In this document: positions 7,932 through 18,478 of the stretch, piece by piece
Layout: each line of letters starts with the position of its first letter
Numbering within the stretch: position 1 is the stretch's first letter
Assembly: GCF_030252325.1 (NCBI RefSeq)
Contig: NZ_CP126981.1
Location: 496,001-560,000, forward strand
Origin: Candidatus Mycobacterium wuenschmannii
Lineage (GTDB): Bacteria; Actinomycetota; Actinomycetes; Mycobacteriales; Mycobacteriaceae
Length of the DNA: 64,000 nucleotides
Direction of reading: 5' to 3'
Notes under the pieces: model-generated
Database searches by the model: none
Told to the model about the DNA's origin: nothing
The model's input: only the letters and a program-made list of their open reading frames with translations
Made by a program: the position numbers and the translations under genes

Positions 7932-9464
7932 GTGACTTCGACGGTGGAATCGGACGCTGCGCCCGCGGTGGCGCCGCTGGCGCCGTCGCGTACCTACGAG
8001 GTCCGCACCTACGGCTGCCAGATGAACGTCCACGATTCGGAGCGGCTGGCGGGCCTGCTCGAAGCGGCAGGCTACGAGCGCGCCTCGGGCGGCGACGACG
8101 CCGACGTGGTGGTGTTCAACACCTGCGCGGTGCGGGAGAACGCCGACAACAAGCTGTACGGCAACATCAGTCACCTGGCTCCGCGCAAGCGCAGCAACCC
8201 CGATTTCCAGATCGCGGTCGGCGGATGCCTGGCGCAGAAGGACAAGGACGACGTGCTGCGCAAGGCCCCGTGGGTCGACGTCGTCTTCGGCACGCACAAC
8301 ATCGGGTCGCTGCCGACGCTGCTGGAGCGGGCCAGGCACAACCGGGTCGCCCAAGTCGAAATCGCCGAATCACTACAGGAATTCCCGTCGGCATTACCCG
8401 CGGCGCGTGAATCAGCCTACGCCGCATGGGTTTCCATCTCGGTCGGATGCAACAACAGCTGCACGTTCTGCATCGTCCCGTCGCTGCGCGGCAAGGAGGT
8501 CGACCGCAGCCCCGACGACATTCTGGCCGAGGTCCGCTCGCTGGTCGACGACGGCGTGCTCGAAGTGACGCTGCTGGGCCAGAACGTCAACGCTTACGGG
8601 GTGTCGTTCGCCGACCCGGCCATTCCCCGCAACCGCGGCGCGTTCGCCGAACTGCTCACCGCGTGCGGCCGTATCGACGGCCTCGAGCGGGTGCGCTTCA
8701 CCTCGCCCCATCCCGCCGAGTTCACCGACGACGTCATCGAGGCGATGGCGAACACCCCGAATGTCTGCCCCACCCTGCACATGCCGCTGCAATCAGGGTC
8801 AGACCGGGTGCTGCGCGCGATGCGCAGGTCCTACCGGGCCGAGCGCTACCTCGGCATCATCGACCGCGTGCGCGCGGCCATGCCGCACGCGGCGATCACC
8901 ACCGACCTGATCGTCGGGTTCCCCGGCGAGACCGAGGACGACTTCGCCGCCACCCTCGACGTGGTCCGTCAGGCCCGCTTCGCGGGGGCCTTCACCTTCC
9001 AGTATTCCAAGCGCCCCGGCACCCCGGCCGCCGAGTTGGCCGACCAGCTCCCGAAAGCCGTTGTGCAGGAACGCTATGACCGGCTGATCGAGTTGCAGGA
9101 CCAGATCGCCTGGGAAGAGAACCAGAATCAGATCGGCCGCACCGTCGAACTCCTGGTGGCCACCGGAGAGGGCCGCAAGGACAGCAGCACCGCGCGGATG
9201 AGCGGCCGCGCGCGCGACGGCCGGCTGGTGCACTTCGCGCCCGGCGACCGGGAAGTGCGCCCGGGTGACATCGTCACCACGACGGTGACCCGTGCCGCAC
9301 CGCACCATCTGATCGCCGACGGCGAGATTCTCAGCTACCGGCGCACCCGCGCCGGCGATGCGCACGCGGCCGGATTGCGCCCGCGGGCCTCCGGCACGAC
9401 CCTCGGCATGCCGACGATCGGGCGACCGGCGACGTCGACACAGACAAAGGGGTGCACGCTATGA
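7932..9464 (+). CDS. miaB: MiaB, tRNA 2-methylthio-adenosine synthase (radical SAM)
   Basis: The 510-residue protein has the three MTTase domains. The N-terminal UPF0004 domain has three cluster cysteines ([24 protein letters not shown]). The radical-SAM barrel has the CxxxCxxC motif in [17 protein letters not shown], and a TRAM-like end follows (about residues 385-455). MiaB adds methylthio to i6A37 in tRNA, using the product of MiaA, which is encoded 5 kb downstream. A GTG start is chosen because a clear -10 element precedes it and the first conserved residues follow soon after. The last 35 residues are a non-conserved tail. Confidence 0.95.
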   Translation: MTSTVESDAAPAVAPLAPSRTYEVRTYGCQMNVHDSERLAGLLEAAGYERASGGDDADVVVFNTCAVRENADNKLYGNISHLAPRKRSNPDFQIAVGGCLAQKDKDDVLRKAPWVDVVFGTHNIGSLPTLLERARHNRVAQVEIAESLQEFPSALPAARESAYAAWVSISVGCNNSCTFCIVPSLRGKEVDRSPDDILAEVRSLVDDGVLEVTLLGQNVNAYGVSFADPAIPRNRGAFAELLTACGRIDGLERVRFTSPHPAEFTDDVIEAMANTPNVCPTLHMPLQSGSDRVLRAMRRSYRAERYLGIIDRVRAAMPHAAITTDLIVGFPGETEDDFAATLDVVRQARFAGAFTFQYSKRPGTPAAELADQLPKAVVQERYDRLIELQDQIAWEENQNQIGRTVELLVATGEGRKDSSTARMSGRARDGRLVHFAPGDREVRPGDIVTTTVTRAAPHHLIADGEILSYRRTRAGDAHAAGLRPRASGTTLGMPTIGRPATSTQTKGCTL

Positions 9465-10060
9465 GCGGCCAGCAGGGCGACTTCGACGCCTTCCGCGACG
9501 ACATCGAGGCGGCCGAGCGCCGCATCGCGCGCGAAATAGAGCCGGGTGCACGGGCTTTGGTGGTCGCGATCCTGGTGTTCGTGCTGATCGGGTCCTTCGT
9601 CCTGCCGCACACCGGCGACGTGCGGGGCTGGGACGTGCTGTTCGGCTCGCACGGCGCCGGCAAGGCGGCCATCGCGCTGCCGTCGCGTGTATTCAGTTGG
9701 CTGGCTTTGGTTTTCGGCGTCGGGTTCTCGATGCTGGCCCTGCTCACCCGCCGCTGGGCGCTGGCCTGGGTGGCGCTGGCGGGTTCCGCGGTGGCCAGCG
9801 CCGCCGGGCTGCTCGCCATCTGGTCGCGTCAGACGGTCGCCCACGGGCAGCCGGGTCCCGGCGTCGGGTTGATCGTGGCGTGGATCGCCGTCATCATGCT
9901 GACCTTCCACTGGGCCCGGGTGGTGTGGTCGCGGACGATCGTGCAACTCGCCGCCGAGCAGCAGCGCCGTCAATCCGCGGCCGAGGTGCAGTCCCGGACG
10001 CTGCTCGACACTCTCGACAACCCCCGGCCGACCAACGGCGAAGGGCCGGGCGCGGGCTAA
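9461..10060 (+). CDS. Four-helix conserved membrane protein (Rv2732c-like)
   Basis: This 199-residue protein has four hydrophobic segments at about residues 30-50, 75-95, 98-120 and 130-150, with soluble charged ends. The ATG overlaps the miaB stop as ATGA, and AAAGGGG lies upstream, so it is coupled to miaB. A GTG nine bases earlier would also be in frame. The family is conserved in mycobacteria but has no assigned role. Its stop overlaps the convergent DUF349 gene by four bases. Confidence 0.8.
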   Translation: MSGQQGDFDAFRDDIEAAERRIAREIEPGARALVVAILVFVLIGSFVLPHTGDVRGWDVLFGSHGAGKAAIALPSRVFSWLALVFGVGFSMLALLTRRWALAWVALAGSAVASAAGLLAIWSRQTVAHGQPGPGVGLIVAWIAVIMLTFHWARVVWSRTIVQLAAEQQRRQSAAEVQSRTLLDTLDNPRPTNGEGPGAG

Positions 10061-11379
10061 CGCTTCAGCGCGTCTTTGGCGGCGTCGGCCCACTGCCGCC
10101 ACTGCTCGGCGTTGGCCTTGGCTTCGGCAGCCTCCTTGGCACGGCCCGCTGCTTCGGCCTTCTGCGCCTGGCGCTCGTACTGTTCGGCACGCTCGCGGAA
10201 CTGGTCGGCCCGCGCCTGCGCCTCGGGGTCGGGCCCGGACGGTTCGGCGGCGTCGCGCACCTTCTTCTCGACCGCGCGCAACCGCCGCTCGAGGTCGGCC
10301 GACTTCTCCCGCGGCGCCTTGCCGATGGCGTCCCACTTGTCGCCGATGTTCCGCAGTGCCGCGGCGGCCGCCTTCGGGTTGCCGATGTCGATCCGCTCGG
10401 CTTCGGACAGCAGCGCCTCTTTGGCCGTGGCGTTCGCGGTGAACTCGGCGTCCCGCTCGGCGGTCGCGGAGTTGCGGGCCTTGAAGAACGTGTCCTGGGC
10501 GCCCTTGAAGCGGGCCCACAGGGCGTCGTCGACGTCGCGGGCCGCCCGTCCGGCGGCCTTCCAATCCACCAGCAGCTTCCGAAATTCGGCGCTGGTGGGA
10601 CCCCACTCCGTCGAGTCGACGAGCGCTTCGGCCTTGACGCAGAGCTTCTCCTTGGCCTCGCGGGCCCCCGCCCGCTCGCGGTCCAACTCCGCGAAATGCG
10701 ATCCCCGCCGCCGGTTGAAGGATTCGCGGGCCGCCGAATAGCGCTTCCACAGCGCGTCATCGGTCTTGCGGTCGAGCCCGGTGATGGTCTTCCACTCGTC
10801 GAGGATCGCGCGCAGCCGGTCACCCGCGACCTTCCACTGCGTCGAGTTGTTGCCCAGTTCCTCGGCCTCGGCGGCCAGGGCGTCTTTCCGGGCGGTCTGG
10901 CTGGCGCGGTGTTCGTCACGACGAGCGCGGTCCGCGGCGGCGGCGGTGTCGGCGTGTTCGGCGATGCCGGTGAGGCGGGCGGTCAGCGCGTCGACGTCGC
11001 CGAGGACGTTCGCGGTGGGCAACGTCTCCGCCAGGGCCGCGGCGGTGGCTTTGATCTTGCGAGCATCCCCGGTGCCTGCGGTCAGGCGCTCTTCCAGCAG
11101 CCCGATCTCGGTGCTCAGGTCGTCGAAGCGCCGCCCGAAGTGGGCGAACGCCGCCTCGGTGTCGCCGGCCTGCCAGGATCCGACGACGCGCTCGCCGGCC
11201 GAGCTGATCAGCCAGACCGTCCCGTCGTCATCGACACGGCCGAACTTGTGCGGGTCGCTCGTGGGCGCGGACAGCGCCACCGGGTGGGCGGCATGCGGAC
11301 CTGGCGTCGGCCGCGGACCGGGCCGCGGTCCCGGCCGCGGGGTGGGCCGGGGCTGGTTGTCTGGCTCGTCAGGCGTCAT
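10057..11379 (-). CDS. DUF349 repeat protein
   Basis: A 440-residue, highly charged helical protein. Repeated units contain [40 protein letters not shown] and [15 protein letters not shown], the tandem three-helix DUF349 pattern (Rv2731 in M. tuberculosis). The first 45 residues are low complexity, with repeated [14 protein letters not shown]. Repeats carrying the same W/F spacing fill residues 150-380, followed by an Ala/Glu/Lys coiled coil. Function unknown. No partner gene is obvious. Confidence 0.85.
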   Translation of the reverse strand: MTPDEPDNQPRPTPRPGPRPGPRPTPGPHAAHPVALSAPTSDPHKFGRVDDDGTVWLISSAGERVVGSWQAGDTEAAFAHFGRRFDDLSTEIGLLEERLTAGTGDARKIKATAAALAETLPTANVLGDVDALTARLTGIAEHADTAAAADRARRDEHRASQTARKDALAAEAEELGNNSTQWKVAGDRLRAILDEWKTITGLDRKTDDALWKRYSAARESFNRRRGSHFAELDRERAGAREAKEKLCVKAEALVDSTEWGPTSAEFRKLLVDWKAAGRAARDVDDALWARFKGAQDTFFKARNSATAERDAEFTANATAKEALLSEAERIDIGNPKAAAAALRNIGDKWDAIGKAPREKSADLERRLRAVEKKVRDAAEPSGPDPEAQARADQFRERAEQYERQAQKAEAAGRAKEAAEAKANAEQWRQWADAAKDALKR

Positions 11380-11450
11380 GAACTGCCGTTACCTACCCTT
11401 CGCGCGGTTGGTGGCCGCGCATCTGCCGCGCTCAGCGGCGCCGTCGACAC

Positions 11451-11472
11451 GGGGTGCGCACGTCCGCACCCC
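11451..11472. repeat. Perfect 8-bp hairpin in the DUF349/DMT divergent gap
   Basis: GGGGTGCG (11451-11458) and CGCACCCC (11465-11472) pair perfectly around a six-base loop. It lies about 70 bases upstream of the DUF349 start. The rest of the gap (11380-11633) shows a possible plus-strand -10, TAGTCT at 11592-11597. Confidence 0.6.
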
Positions 11473-11633
11473 ACCAGATATTGAAGCAGCTTGTCGCCCG
11501 CAGCGTTCTGAGTTGGCGGCTCGGGGCCGTCGCGCAGGCCGAAATGCGGCCGACGGCGAGGCGTAACCGGCGAGCGGTGGCCGTCCGCCCTTAGTCTGGT
11601 TGACGGAAACCAGCGATGAATAGGCGGTGAACG

Positions 11634-12548
11634 ATGACGACGGCGGAGTATGTCGCGGCACTGATCGCGTTGTGCGCCGCGCTGGCGTCCGCGATCGGCG
11701 ACGTCATCCGTCAGCGATCGGCCCAGGAGGTCACCGACAAGGAGGTCGGTCACCTCGAATTGTTCTGGCTGTCGGTGCGCGACCCGCGGTGGTGGATGGG
11801 CGGCATGGGCGCCGTGGCCAACTACAGCCTGCAGGCCGTTGCGCTGGCGCTCGGTTCGGTGATCTTGGTGACCGCGTTGCAGGTGACCTCGCTGCTGTTT
11901 GCGCTACCGATCTACGCGCGCCTGGCACACCACCGGGTCACCCGGTGGGAGTGGACGTGGGCGGTGCTGCTGGCGGGATCGCTGGCGGTGCTGGTGACCG
12001 TCGGCGATCCGGACGCCGGGGTGGCGCGTGCCTCGCTGCGCAGCTGGCTGATCGTCATCGCGGTGATGGGCCCGATTCTGGTGCTCTGCGTGCTGGGCGC
12101 GCGGATCTGGGCGCGCAGCGTGGCGGCGCCGGTGCTGCTGGCGGTGGTGGCCGGATCGGCGCTGGCGTTGTTCGCGGTGCTGACCAAGGGTGCCGTCGGC
12201 GCGGCCTCGGGAGGCTTCGGGGCGTTTCTGCGGGCGCCCGAGTCCTACGGCCTGCTGCCCGCCGCGTTGGTCGGAATGATCTTCCAGCAGTCGGCATTTC
12301 GCGCGGGAGCGCTCACCGCGTCCCTGCCGACGGTGACGGTGGCCAAGCCGACGGTGGCCTCGCTGCTCGGCGTTCTGGTGCTAGGCGAGACGCTGGGCAC
12401 CACCGGCCCGAAGGTGTTGGCGCTCATCGTCGCCGGGGTGCTGGTGGTGATCGCGACGATCGCGCTGGCCCGCGGCGAGGCGGCGACCATGGCGGCGGGC
12501 ACCGGCCAGGACGTGGCCGCGCCTGAGAAACAGCCGACGAATCAGTAG
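11634..12548 (+). CDS. DMT/EamA-like integral membrane protein, copy 1
   Basis: A 304-residue protein of about nine to ten hydrophobic helices with short loops. The two halves look alike, as expected of drug/metabolite-transporter (DMT) folds. It is the Rv2729c type by position. It shares long stretches with the next gene, for example LGSVILVTALQVTSLLFALP against LGSVILVTGLQVTALLFALP. Substrate unknown. The C-terminal 25 residues are polar and probably cytosolic. Confidence 0.8.
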   Translation: MTTAEYVAALIALCAALASAIGDVIRQRSAQEVTDKEVGHLELFWLSVRDPRWWMGGMGAVANYSLQAVALALGSVILVTALQVTSLLFALPIYARLAHHRVTRWEWTWAVLLAGSLAVLVTVGDPDAGVARASLRSWLIVIAVMGPILVLCVLGARIWARSVAAPVLLAVVAGSALALFAVLTKGAVGAASGGFGAFLRAPESYGLLPAALVGMIFQQSAFRAGALTASLPTVTVAKPTVASLLGVLVLGETLGTTGPKVLALIVAGVLVVIATIALARGEAATMAAGTGQDVAAPEKQPTNQ

Positions 12549-12627
12549 CGCAGCCGCGCCGCGCCGATGTTTTCGCGGCCGACGTCAGTACCGTGGCGGG
12601 GAAGAGTGGACGTGAGGGGGTAGAGCC

Positions 12628-13527
12628 GTGCCGAAATCAGATATCGCCGTCGTGCTGGCGCTGGCCGCCGCCTTCGCGTCGGCGTTGGGCAACGTGGCGC
12701 GGCAGCGGTCCGCGCACGAGGTCACCGAGGAGCGGGTCGGCTACCTCGCTCTGTTCTTCATGTCGTGGCGCAACCGCGACTGGCGGTTGGGGGCGGTTGC
12801 CGCGGTCGCGAACTACGGTCTGCAAGCCGGCGCGCTGAGCCTGGGCTCGGTGATCCTGGTGACCGGGCTGCAGGTCACGGCGCTGCTGTTCGCTCTGCCG
12901 CTGTATGCCCGGATGACCGGGGCTCCGGTGAGCCGGTGGGACTGGAGTTGGGCGGCGATCCTGGCGGCCGCGCTGGCGGTGGTTGTGACCGTCGGAAACC
13001 CGGTGGCCGGGCACTCGAGGGCGTCGTTGCAGACATGGCTGATCGTGGCCGCCGTGGCCGGACCGCTGGTGGGCCTGTGTCTGCTCGGGGCGCGGCTGTG
13101 GCCGGACGGGGCGATCGCGGCGGTATTGCTGGCGGCCGTGTCCGGGGCGTCGCTGGCGCTGTTCGCGGTGTTGGTCAAAGGCGCGGTCGAGGCGGCCGAG
13201 GGCGGGATCCTGGCGGTCCTGGCCACCCCGGAGTTGTATGCCTGTATCGGGGCCGCCGTCGCCGGAATGGTGTTCCAGCAGTCGGCCTATCGTGGCGGAC
13301 CGCTCAACGTCTCGATGCCGACCATGACGGTGGCCAAGCCGACGGTGGGCGCGCTGCTGGGGGTTTTCGTGCTCGGGGAGACCATCCAGCACGGTGAGCA
13401 CACGGTGTTCGCCCTCGTGGTCGCGGTCACCGTGATGATCTTGGCGACCGCGGCGCTGGCGCGCGGCGAGGCGAAGGCGGTCGAGGCGCACACCGACACG
13501 TTCGCCGCCGTGACGCCGACCCGCTAG
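12628..13527 (+). CDS. DMT/EamA-like integral membrane protein, copy 2
   Basis: This 299-residue paralogue of the gene before it shares the same helix order, the N-terminal VLALAAAFASALGNVARQRS region and the MTVAKPTVGALLGVFVLGET region. The GTG start follows GAGGGGG. The two copies are 79 bases apart and co-directional, so a tandem duplication is the simplest reading, and they may pair as a heterodimer. Its TAG stop is part of the -10 hexamer of the next gene. Confidence 0.8.
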   Translation: MPKSDIAVVLALAAAFASALGNVARQRSAHEVTEERVGYLALFFMSWRNRDWRLGAVAAVANYGLQAGALSLGSVILVTGLQVTALLFALPLYARMTGAPVSRWDWSWAAILAAALAVVVTVGNPVAGHSRASLQTWLIVAAVAGPLVGLCLLGARLWPDGAIAAVLLAAVSGASLALFAVLVKGAVEAAEGGILAVLATPELYACIGAAVAGMVFQQSAYRGGPLNVSMPTMTVAKPTVGALLGVFVLGETIQHGEHTVFALVVAVTVMILATAALARGEAKAVEAHTDTFAAVTPTR

Positions 13528-13530
13528 TTT
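13525..13530 (+). promoter_or_regulatory. -10 element, leaderless geometry, gene at 13537
   Basis: TAGTTT is followed by six bases and GTG. The hexamer includes the TAG stop of the preceding gene. Confidence 0.5.
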
Positions 13531-13536
13531 GATGGC

Positions 13537-14223
13537 GTGCTGAGCGCCATCGCAATCGTTCCGTCAGCGCCGGTGCTGGTCCCCGAGCTCGCCGGCGCGG
13601 CAGCTTACGAGGTCGCCGAGTTGCGGGCGGCGATGATCGCCGCGGCGGCCACCCTGCCGCCGCGGTGGATCGTCGTCGGGGTGGGCGCCGCCGACGTGAC
13701 CTTCGGTTCCGGCAGCGTGGGGACGTTCGCGGGTTTCGGGGTAGATGTGCCCGTCAGCCTGTCGCCTCGGGCGACGGGCGATCCGACCCCGATGCCGCTC
13801 TGCGCGCTGCTCGCCGGCTGGCTTCGCGCGCAGGCTCAGCCCGACGCGCACGCGGAAGTCCGGGTCTGTGCCGACCGGCACGACAGCCGGGCCGCGGTCG
13901 AGATCGGCCACCGGCTGCGCGCCGAGATCGACGCAGCGGGAGAGCCGACCGGGGTGCTCATCGTCGCCGACGGCGCCAACACGTTGACCCCGCCCGCCCC
14001 CGGGGGCTACCAACCCACCGACGTCGACGTGCAGAACGCCCTCGACGAGGCGCTCGCGTCCGGCGACGTGTCCGCGCTGGCCCCGTTGCCGCCGCAGGTC
14101 ACGGGGCGGGTCGCGTTCGGCGTCCTGGCCGGGCTCACCGAGCCGGCACCCCGCTCGGCGAAGGAGCTGTACCGCGCGGCGCCCTACGGCGTCGGATATG
14201 TCGCCGGCGTCTGGCAGCCGTGA
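13537..14223 (+). CDS. Conserved protein upstream of miaA (Rv2728c-like, dioxygenase-fold-like)
   Basis: The 228-residue protein begins [20 protein letters not shown]. It has the general look of class III extradiol dioxygenase (LigB-like) folds, with IVVGVG and [19 protein letters not shown] segments. I cannot point to a full metal-binding set. In actinobacteria the family sits before miaA. The stop codon overlaps the miaA GTG start (GTGA), so translation is coupled. Function unknown. Confidence 0.75.
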   Translation: MLSAIAIVPSAPVLVPELAGAAAYEVAELRAAMIAAAATLPPRWIVVGVGAADVTFGSGSVGTFAGFGVDVPVSLSPRATGDPTPMPLCALLAGWLRAQAQPDAHAEVRVCADRHDSRAAVEIGHRLRAEIDAAGEPTGVLIVADGANTLTPPAPGGYQPTDVDVQNALDEALASGDVSALAPLPPQVTGRVAFGVLAGLTEPAPRSAKELYRAAPYGVGYVAGVWQP

Positions 14224-15125
14224 GGCCGCTGGCGATCGTCGGCCCGACCGGAACCGGCAAATCGCAACTGGCCCTTGACATCGCGGACCGCATCGGCGGC
14301 GAGATCGTCAACGCCGACGCGATGCAGTTCTACCGCGGGATGGACATCGGCACCGCGAAACTGCCCGTCGCGCAACGCCGCGGCATCCCGCACCACCAGC
14401 TCGACGTCCTCGACGTCACGGCCACCGCAACCGTCGCTCGCTATCAACGCGACGCCGCCGCCGACGTGGAGGCGATCACCGCGCGCGGCAACGTGCCGGT
14501 CCTGGTCGGTGGTTCGATGCTCTACATCCAATCGCTGCTCGACGAGTGGTCGTTCCCGGCCACCGACCCGGCGGTGCGGGCGAAGTGGGAACAGCGCCTC
14601 GCCGAGGTCGGCGTCAGCGCATTGCACGCCGAACTCGCCGCCCGCGACGCCGCCGCGGCGGCGTCGATCCTGGCGACCGACGGCCGGCGCATCGTGCGGG
14701 CCCTCGAGGTGGTGGAACTGACCGGTCAGCCGTTCGCCGCGTCGGCCCCGGTCATCGGAACACCGCGCTGGGACACCCTCATCATCGGATTGGATGGCGA
14801 CACAGAGCTTCTCGACGAGCGGCTGCAGCAGCGCACCGACACGATGTTCGCCGACGGCCTCGTCGACGAGGTGATCGCCCTGCTGGAACGCGGGCTGCGC
14901 GACGGCGTCACCGCTTCGCGGGCGCTCGGCTACGCGCAGGTGCTCGACAACCTCGACGCCGGCGGCGACGGCGACGGCGCCCGGGAGCCGACGTTCATCG
15001 GCACGCGTCGCTATGTGCGCCGTCAGCGGTCCTGGTTTCGTCGCGATCACCGGATCCACTGGATGGATGCCGCCGCCGACGGCAACGCCGAGGCGGCGCT
15101 GACTCAGTGGCGCCACGTATCCTGA
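14220..15125 (+). CDS. miaA: MiaA, tRNA dimethylallyltransferase
   Basis: This 301-residue enzyme has the P-loop [15 protein letters not shown] near the N-terminus. [19 protein letters not shown] is the conserved substrate motif, [14 protein letters not shown] follows, and [10 protein letters not shown] lies near the end. It transfers a dimethylallyl group from DMAPP to A37 of tRNAs reading UNN codons. The product is the substrate of MiaB (7932-9464). DMAPP comes from the MEP pathway, whose first enzyme Dxs is encoded at 54404. The GTG overlaps the preceding stop. Confidence 0.96.
   Translation: MRPLAIVGPTGTGKSQLALDIADRIGGEIVNADAMQFYRGMDIGTAKLPVAQRRGIPHHQLDVLDVTATATVARYQRDAAADVEAITARGNVPVLVGGSMLYIQSLLDEWSFPATDPAVRAKWEQRLAEVGVSALHAELAARDAAAAASILATDGRRIVRALEVVELTGQPFAASAPVIGTPRWDTLIIGLDGDTELLDERLQQRTDTMFADGLVDEVIALLERGLRDGVTASRALGYAQVLDNLDAGGDGDGAREPTFIGTRRYVRRQRSWFRRDHRIHWMDAAADGNAEAALTQWRHVS
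15118..15123 (+). promoter_or_regulatory. -10 element, leaderless geometry, dapF
   Basis: TATCCT, inside the end of miaA, is followed by six bases and the dapF GTG at 15130. Confidence 0.5.
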
Positions 15126-15129
15126 GCGG

Positions 15130-16023
15130 GTGAACCGGCCCGTGGCGCAGATGATCTTCGCGAAAGGCCATGGCACGCAGAACGACTTCGTCGTGCTGCG
15201 GGACCTGGACGCCGCGCTCACGCTGACGCCGGAGGCGGTGTCGGCGCTGTGCGACCGTCGCCGTGGCCTGGGCGCCGACGGCGTATTGCGAGTCACCACC
15301 GCCACGGCCGCGCTGAACGCCGGGGTTGTCGACCGGATTCCCGACGGCGTCGACGCGGGCGACTGGTACATGGACTACCGCAACGCCGACGGGTCGATCG
15401 CCCAGATGTGTGGCAACGGCGTGCGCGTCTTCGCGCACTACCTGCGGGCCAGTGGGCTGGAGACCCGCGACGAGTTCGTCGTCGGGTCGCAAGCCGGCCC
15501 GCGACCCGTGGTGCTGCACCACGCCGATGGGACCTACGCCGACGTGCGGGTCGATATGGGCAAGGCCAACCGGCTCGGCCCGGGGCAGGCCGTGGTCGGC
15601 GGCCGGACCTTCAATGGGCTGGCGGTCGACGTCGGTAACCCGCACCTGGCGTGCGTCGACTCCGCGCTGACCGTCGAGGCGTTGGGGGAGTTGGACGTCG
15701 CGGCGCCGGTCAGCTATGACCGCGACCAGTTTCCCGACGGCGTCAACGTCGAGATCCTCACCGCGCCGGTCGACGGCGCGGTCAGCATGCGCGTCCACGA
15801 GCGGGGGGTGGGCGAAACCCGTTCCTGCGGAACGGGAACCGTCGCCGCCGCCGTCGCCGCGCTGTCGCACGGCGGCGCGACGACCGGCACCCTGACGGTG
15901 CGGGTGCCCGGTGGCGACGTCGTCGTCACCGTCACCGAGGCCACCAGTTACCTGCGTGGGCCGTCGGTGTTGGTGGCCCACGGCGAGCTGAGCGAGGAAT
16001 GGTGGCGCGGCGCGCTCGGTTAA
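15130..16023 (+). CDS. dapF: DapF, diaminopimelate epimerase
   Basis: A 297-residue PLP-independent racemase. The catalytic cysteine pair is present as Cys94 in MCGNGVRVF and Cys233 in [10 protein letters not shown]. It converts LL- to meso-diaminopimelate for lysine and the peptidoglycan cross-link. [14 protein letters not shown] at the N-terminus is the family signature. The GTG start is four bases after the miaA stop. It has a possible leaderless promoter of its own as well as read-through from miaA. Confidence 0.96.
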   Translation: MNRPVAQMIFAKGHGTQNDFVVLRDLDAALTLTPEAVSALCDRRRGLGADGVLRVTTATAALNAGVVDRIPDGVDAGDWYMDYRNADGSIAQMCGNGVRVFAHYLRASGLETRDEFVVGSQAGPRPVVLHHADGTYADVRVDMGKANRLGPGQAVVGGRTFNGLAVDVGNPHLACVDSALTVEALGELDVAAPVSYDRDQFPDGVNVEILTAPVDGAVSMRVHERGVGETRSCGTGTVAAAVAALSHGGATTGTLTVRVPGGDVVVTVTEATSYLRGPSVLVAHGELSEEWWRGALG

Positions 16024-16069
16024 ATCGGATGCGTGCCGCCGCCTCGACGGGCACCATGATTAGTTGCCT

Positions 16070-17479
16070 ATGACATCTCCTGACTTTCCGGACATCCCCA
16101 GCACCGGCGACCTCGCGCTCGACGACCGCGCAGCGCTCCGCCGCGTCGCCGGGCTGTCCACCGAGCTCACCGACATCTCCGAGGTCGAGTACCGCCAGCT
16201 GCGACTCGAGCGGGTGGTCCTGGTCGGCGTGTGGACCGACGGCAGCGCCGCCGACGCCGACGCCAGCCTCGCCGAATTGGCCGCGCTCGCCGAGACCGCG
16301 GGCTCGGAGGTGCTCGAGGGAATGGTCCAGCGCCGCAGCAAGCCCGACCCGTCGACCTACATCGGCTCGGGCAAGGCCGCCGAGTTGCGCGACGTGGTCT
16401 CGGCCACCGGGGCCGACACCGTCATCTGCGACGGTGAGCTCTCGCCGGCGCAGCTGACCGCGCTCGAGAAGGCGGTCAAGGTCAAGGTCATCGATCGCAC
16501 CGCGCTGATTCTCGACATCTTCGCCCAGCACGCGACCAGCCGCGAAGGTAAGGCCCAGGTGTCGTTGGCGCAGATGGAGTACATGCTGCCGCGCCTGCGT
16601 GGTTGGGGTGAGTCGATGTCGCGGCAGGCGGGTGGTCGAGCCGGCGGTAGCGGCGGCGGCGTGGGTCTGCGTGGGCCCGGTGAGACCAAGATCGAGACCG
16701 ACCGTCGTCGCATCCGCGAGCGAATGTCCAAGCTGCGCCGCGAGATCCGCGACATGAAGCAGGTCCGTGACACCCAGCGCAGCCGTCGGCGCAGCAGCGA
16801 CGCGCCCTCGATCGCGATCGTCGGCTACACCAACGCCGGCAAGTCCAGCCTGCTGAACGCGCTGACCGGCGCCGGGGTGCTGGTGCAGGACGCGTTGTTC
16901 GCCACCCTCGAACCCACCACGCGCCGTGGACAATTCGACGACGGGCGCGCCTACGTGGTCAGCGACACCGTCGGCTTCGTCCGGCATCTGCCGACGCAAC
17001 TCGTCGAGGCGTTCCGTTCGACATTGGAAGAGGTGGTCGACGCCGACCTGCTCGTGCACGTCGTCGACGGCTCGGACGTCAACCCGCTGGCGCAGATCAG
17101 CGCGGTGCACCAGGTGGTCTCCGAGGTGTTCGCCGACCACCACAGTGGTCCGGCGCCCGAATTGATCGTGGTCAACAAGATCGACGCCGCAACCGGTCTG
17201 GGTTTGGCCAAGCTGCGGCGTGCGCTGCCGGACGCGGTGTTCGTCTCGGCGCGCACCGGCGACGGCGTTGAAACGCTGCGCACCCGGATGTCCGAGCTGG
17301 CGGCGCCCACCGACACCGCGGTTGACGTCGTAATCCCTTACGACCGAGGCGATCTGGTATCGCGGGTGCACGCCGACGGCCGCGTACAGGAGACCGAGCA
17401 CATCGGCGACGGCACTCGGATCAAGGCGCGGGTCCCGGTTGCGCTGGCCGCCAGCCTGCGCCCGTTCTTTGTCACCTGA
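16070..17479 (+). CDS. hflX: HflX, ribosome-associated GTPase
   Basis: A 469-residue HflX/ObgE-class GTPase. The N-terminal HflX domain (about residues 1-190) contains KPDPSTYIGSGKAAEL. The glycine-rich linker RQAGGRAGGSGGGVGLRGPG comes next. The G domain has GYTNAGKSSL (G1), DTVGFVRHLP (G3) and NKID (G4). The family splits stalled ribosomes and in mycobacteria is linked to hypoxia and macrolide tolerance. The ATG at 16070 is chosen; a TTG two codons earlier is in frame. No strong ribosome-binding site is seen. It ends at a shared bidirectional terminator. Confidence 0.95.
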   Translation: MTSPDFPDIPSTGDLALDDRAALRRVAGLSTELTDISEVEYRQLRLERVVLVGVWTDGSAADADASLAELAALAETAGSEVLEGMVQRRSKPDPSTYIGSGKAAELRDVVSATGADTVICDGELSPAQLTALEKAVKVKVIDRTALILDIFAQHATSREGKAQVSLAQMEYMLPRLRGWGESMSRQAGGRAGGSGGGVGLRGPGETKIETDRRRIRERMSKLRREIRDMKQVRDTQRSRRRSSDAPSIAIVGYTNAGKSSLLNALTGAGVLVQDALFATLEPTTRRGQFDDGRAYVVSDTVGFVRHLPTQLVEAFRSTLEEVVDADLLVHVVDGSDVNPLAQISAVHQVVSEVFADHHSGPAPELIVVNKIDAATGLGLAKLRRALPDAVFVSARTGDGVETLRTRMSELAAPTDTAVDVVIPYDRGDLVSRVHADGRVQETEHIGDGTRIKARVPVALAASLRPFFVT

Positions 17480-17494
17480 GACGACCCCGAACAG

Positions 17495-17531
17495 CAGAAA
17501 GCGCCGGAGCCCCCCGCCCCGGCGCCTTCTG
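17495..17531. terminator. Bidirectional terminator between hflX and the exported-protein gene
   Basis: Arms 17495-17507 (CAGAAAGCGCCGG) and 17519-17531 (CCGGCGCCTTCTG) pair with one mismatch around an 11-base loop. It sits between two converging stops. Its stem is nearly identical to the hairpin at 18701-18740. Confidence 0.75.
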
Positions 17532-17545
17532 ATTTCCTCCCTGGA

Positions 17546-18325
17546 TCAGAACAACGTGATGATCGCGTTGATCAGATCGTTGATGTTGTCGGTCAGGCCC
17601 TCGGTCAGCGTTGTCAGACCGGAGGTCAGGTCCGTGAGCAGGTCGCCCAGGTTGACGCTGGTCAAGCTGTCCAGGATGTCGGTGTAGTTCGTGAACAGGT
17701 TCTGCGTGTACTCGATCAGGTCGTTAGACGCGAGGGTGTACTGGCTGTTCGCGATCGCCACCAGATCCGGGATGAAGCTGTCTCCCAGTTCGGGGTCGCC
17801 GAGGGTGGCCGGCACGGCGCCGACGAACAGGTCGTTGAACTGGACCAGTAGTGCCGCCTGCGAGTCGTCCATCGGCACACCCAGGATGTTGTTCAGCTCG
17901 GCGTTGAACGCCAGGGTGTTGGAGATGAAGCCGTTGTAGCCCGCGGTTGCCGCCCCGTTGAAGATGTTGAGGTATTCACCGCCGAACGCCTCGTAGATGC
18001 CGCCGTTACCGTCGGTCTGCAGCAGGCTTTCCGACAGATCGGCGCCCAGCGAGTTGTAAAGCGTCTCGTACAGGCCGTTGTCGCCCACCGAAAGGTTGTA
18101 CAGCGTGGTGTTGACCGCTTCCTCCGCGTTGAGCAGCGGGGTGTAGTCGACGGCCGCCGCGGCGTCCGCAGCTGACTGCGACACGTCCACCAGCGCGACG
18201 TCGTGGTGCACCGTCGGCACGCCCTGCTGCGCCACCGATGCGCCTTCGTACGGCAGCGACCCGAACAGTCCCGCCGCCGTGATTGCTGCGGCCGCGATGA
18301 GCGACCGTTTTGTTGCAACGTGCAT
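17546..18325 (-). CDS. Exported protein of unknown family, paralogue A
   Basis: The 259-residue product starts MHVATKRSLIAAAAITAAGL, a signal peptide with a short basic N-terminus. The mature part is acidic and rich in N, L, A, D and T. Hydrophobic repeats such as NGLYETLYNSLGADLSESLL and a C-terminal stretch of DLLTDLTSGLTTLTEG type suggest a helical, membrane- or envelope-associated protein. I do not recognise the family. This ATG is chosen over an upstream extension because GGGGAAGG lies just before it and the paralogue starts at the same place. It shares its leader, upstream region and terminator with the gene at 18759-19502. Confidence 0.75.
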   Translation of the reverse strand: MHVATKRSLIAAAAITAAGLFGSLPYEGASVAQQGVPTVHHDVALVDVSQSAADAAAAVDYTPLLNAEEAVNTTLYNLSVGDNGLYETLYNSLGADLSESLLQTDGNGGIYEAFGGEYLNIFNGAATAGYNGFISNTLAFNAELNNILGVPMDDSQAALLVQFNDLFVGAVPATLGDPELGDSFIPDLVAIANSQYTLASNDLIEYTQNLFTNYTDILDSLTSVNLGDLLTDLTSGLTTLTEGLTDNINDLINAIITLF

Positions 18326-18458
18326 GGTCTTACCTTCCCCGTTGATAAAGGAGGGCTGCCGGCGCTGATGCCGAGCGAGACGTTCTGACCACCACGCGAC
18401 TGCTGCGCTGCTTGCAGCTGCCCCCCGACTGGCCATGCCCCCGTCCTCCCCCTAAAGA

Positions 18459-18478
18459 CACCTGAGGTTTCTCAGGTG
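18459..18478. promoter_or_regulatory. Palindromic operator candidate, paralogue A
   Basis: CACCTGAG-GTTT-CTCAGGTG is a perfect palindrome about 135 bases upstream of the start at 18325. The core ACCTGA-N6-TCAGGT recurs upstream of paralogue B. It could be a repressor or activator site, or an RNA hairpin in the leader. Confidence 0.65.
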
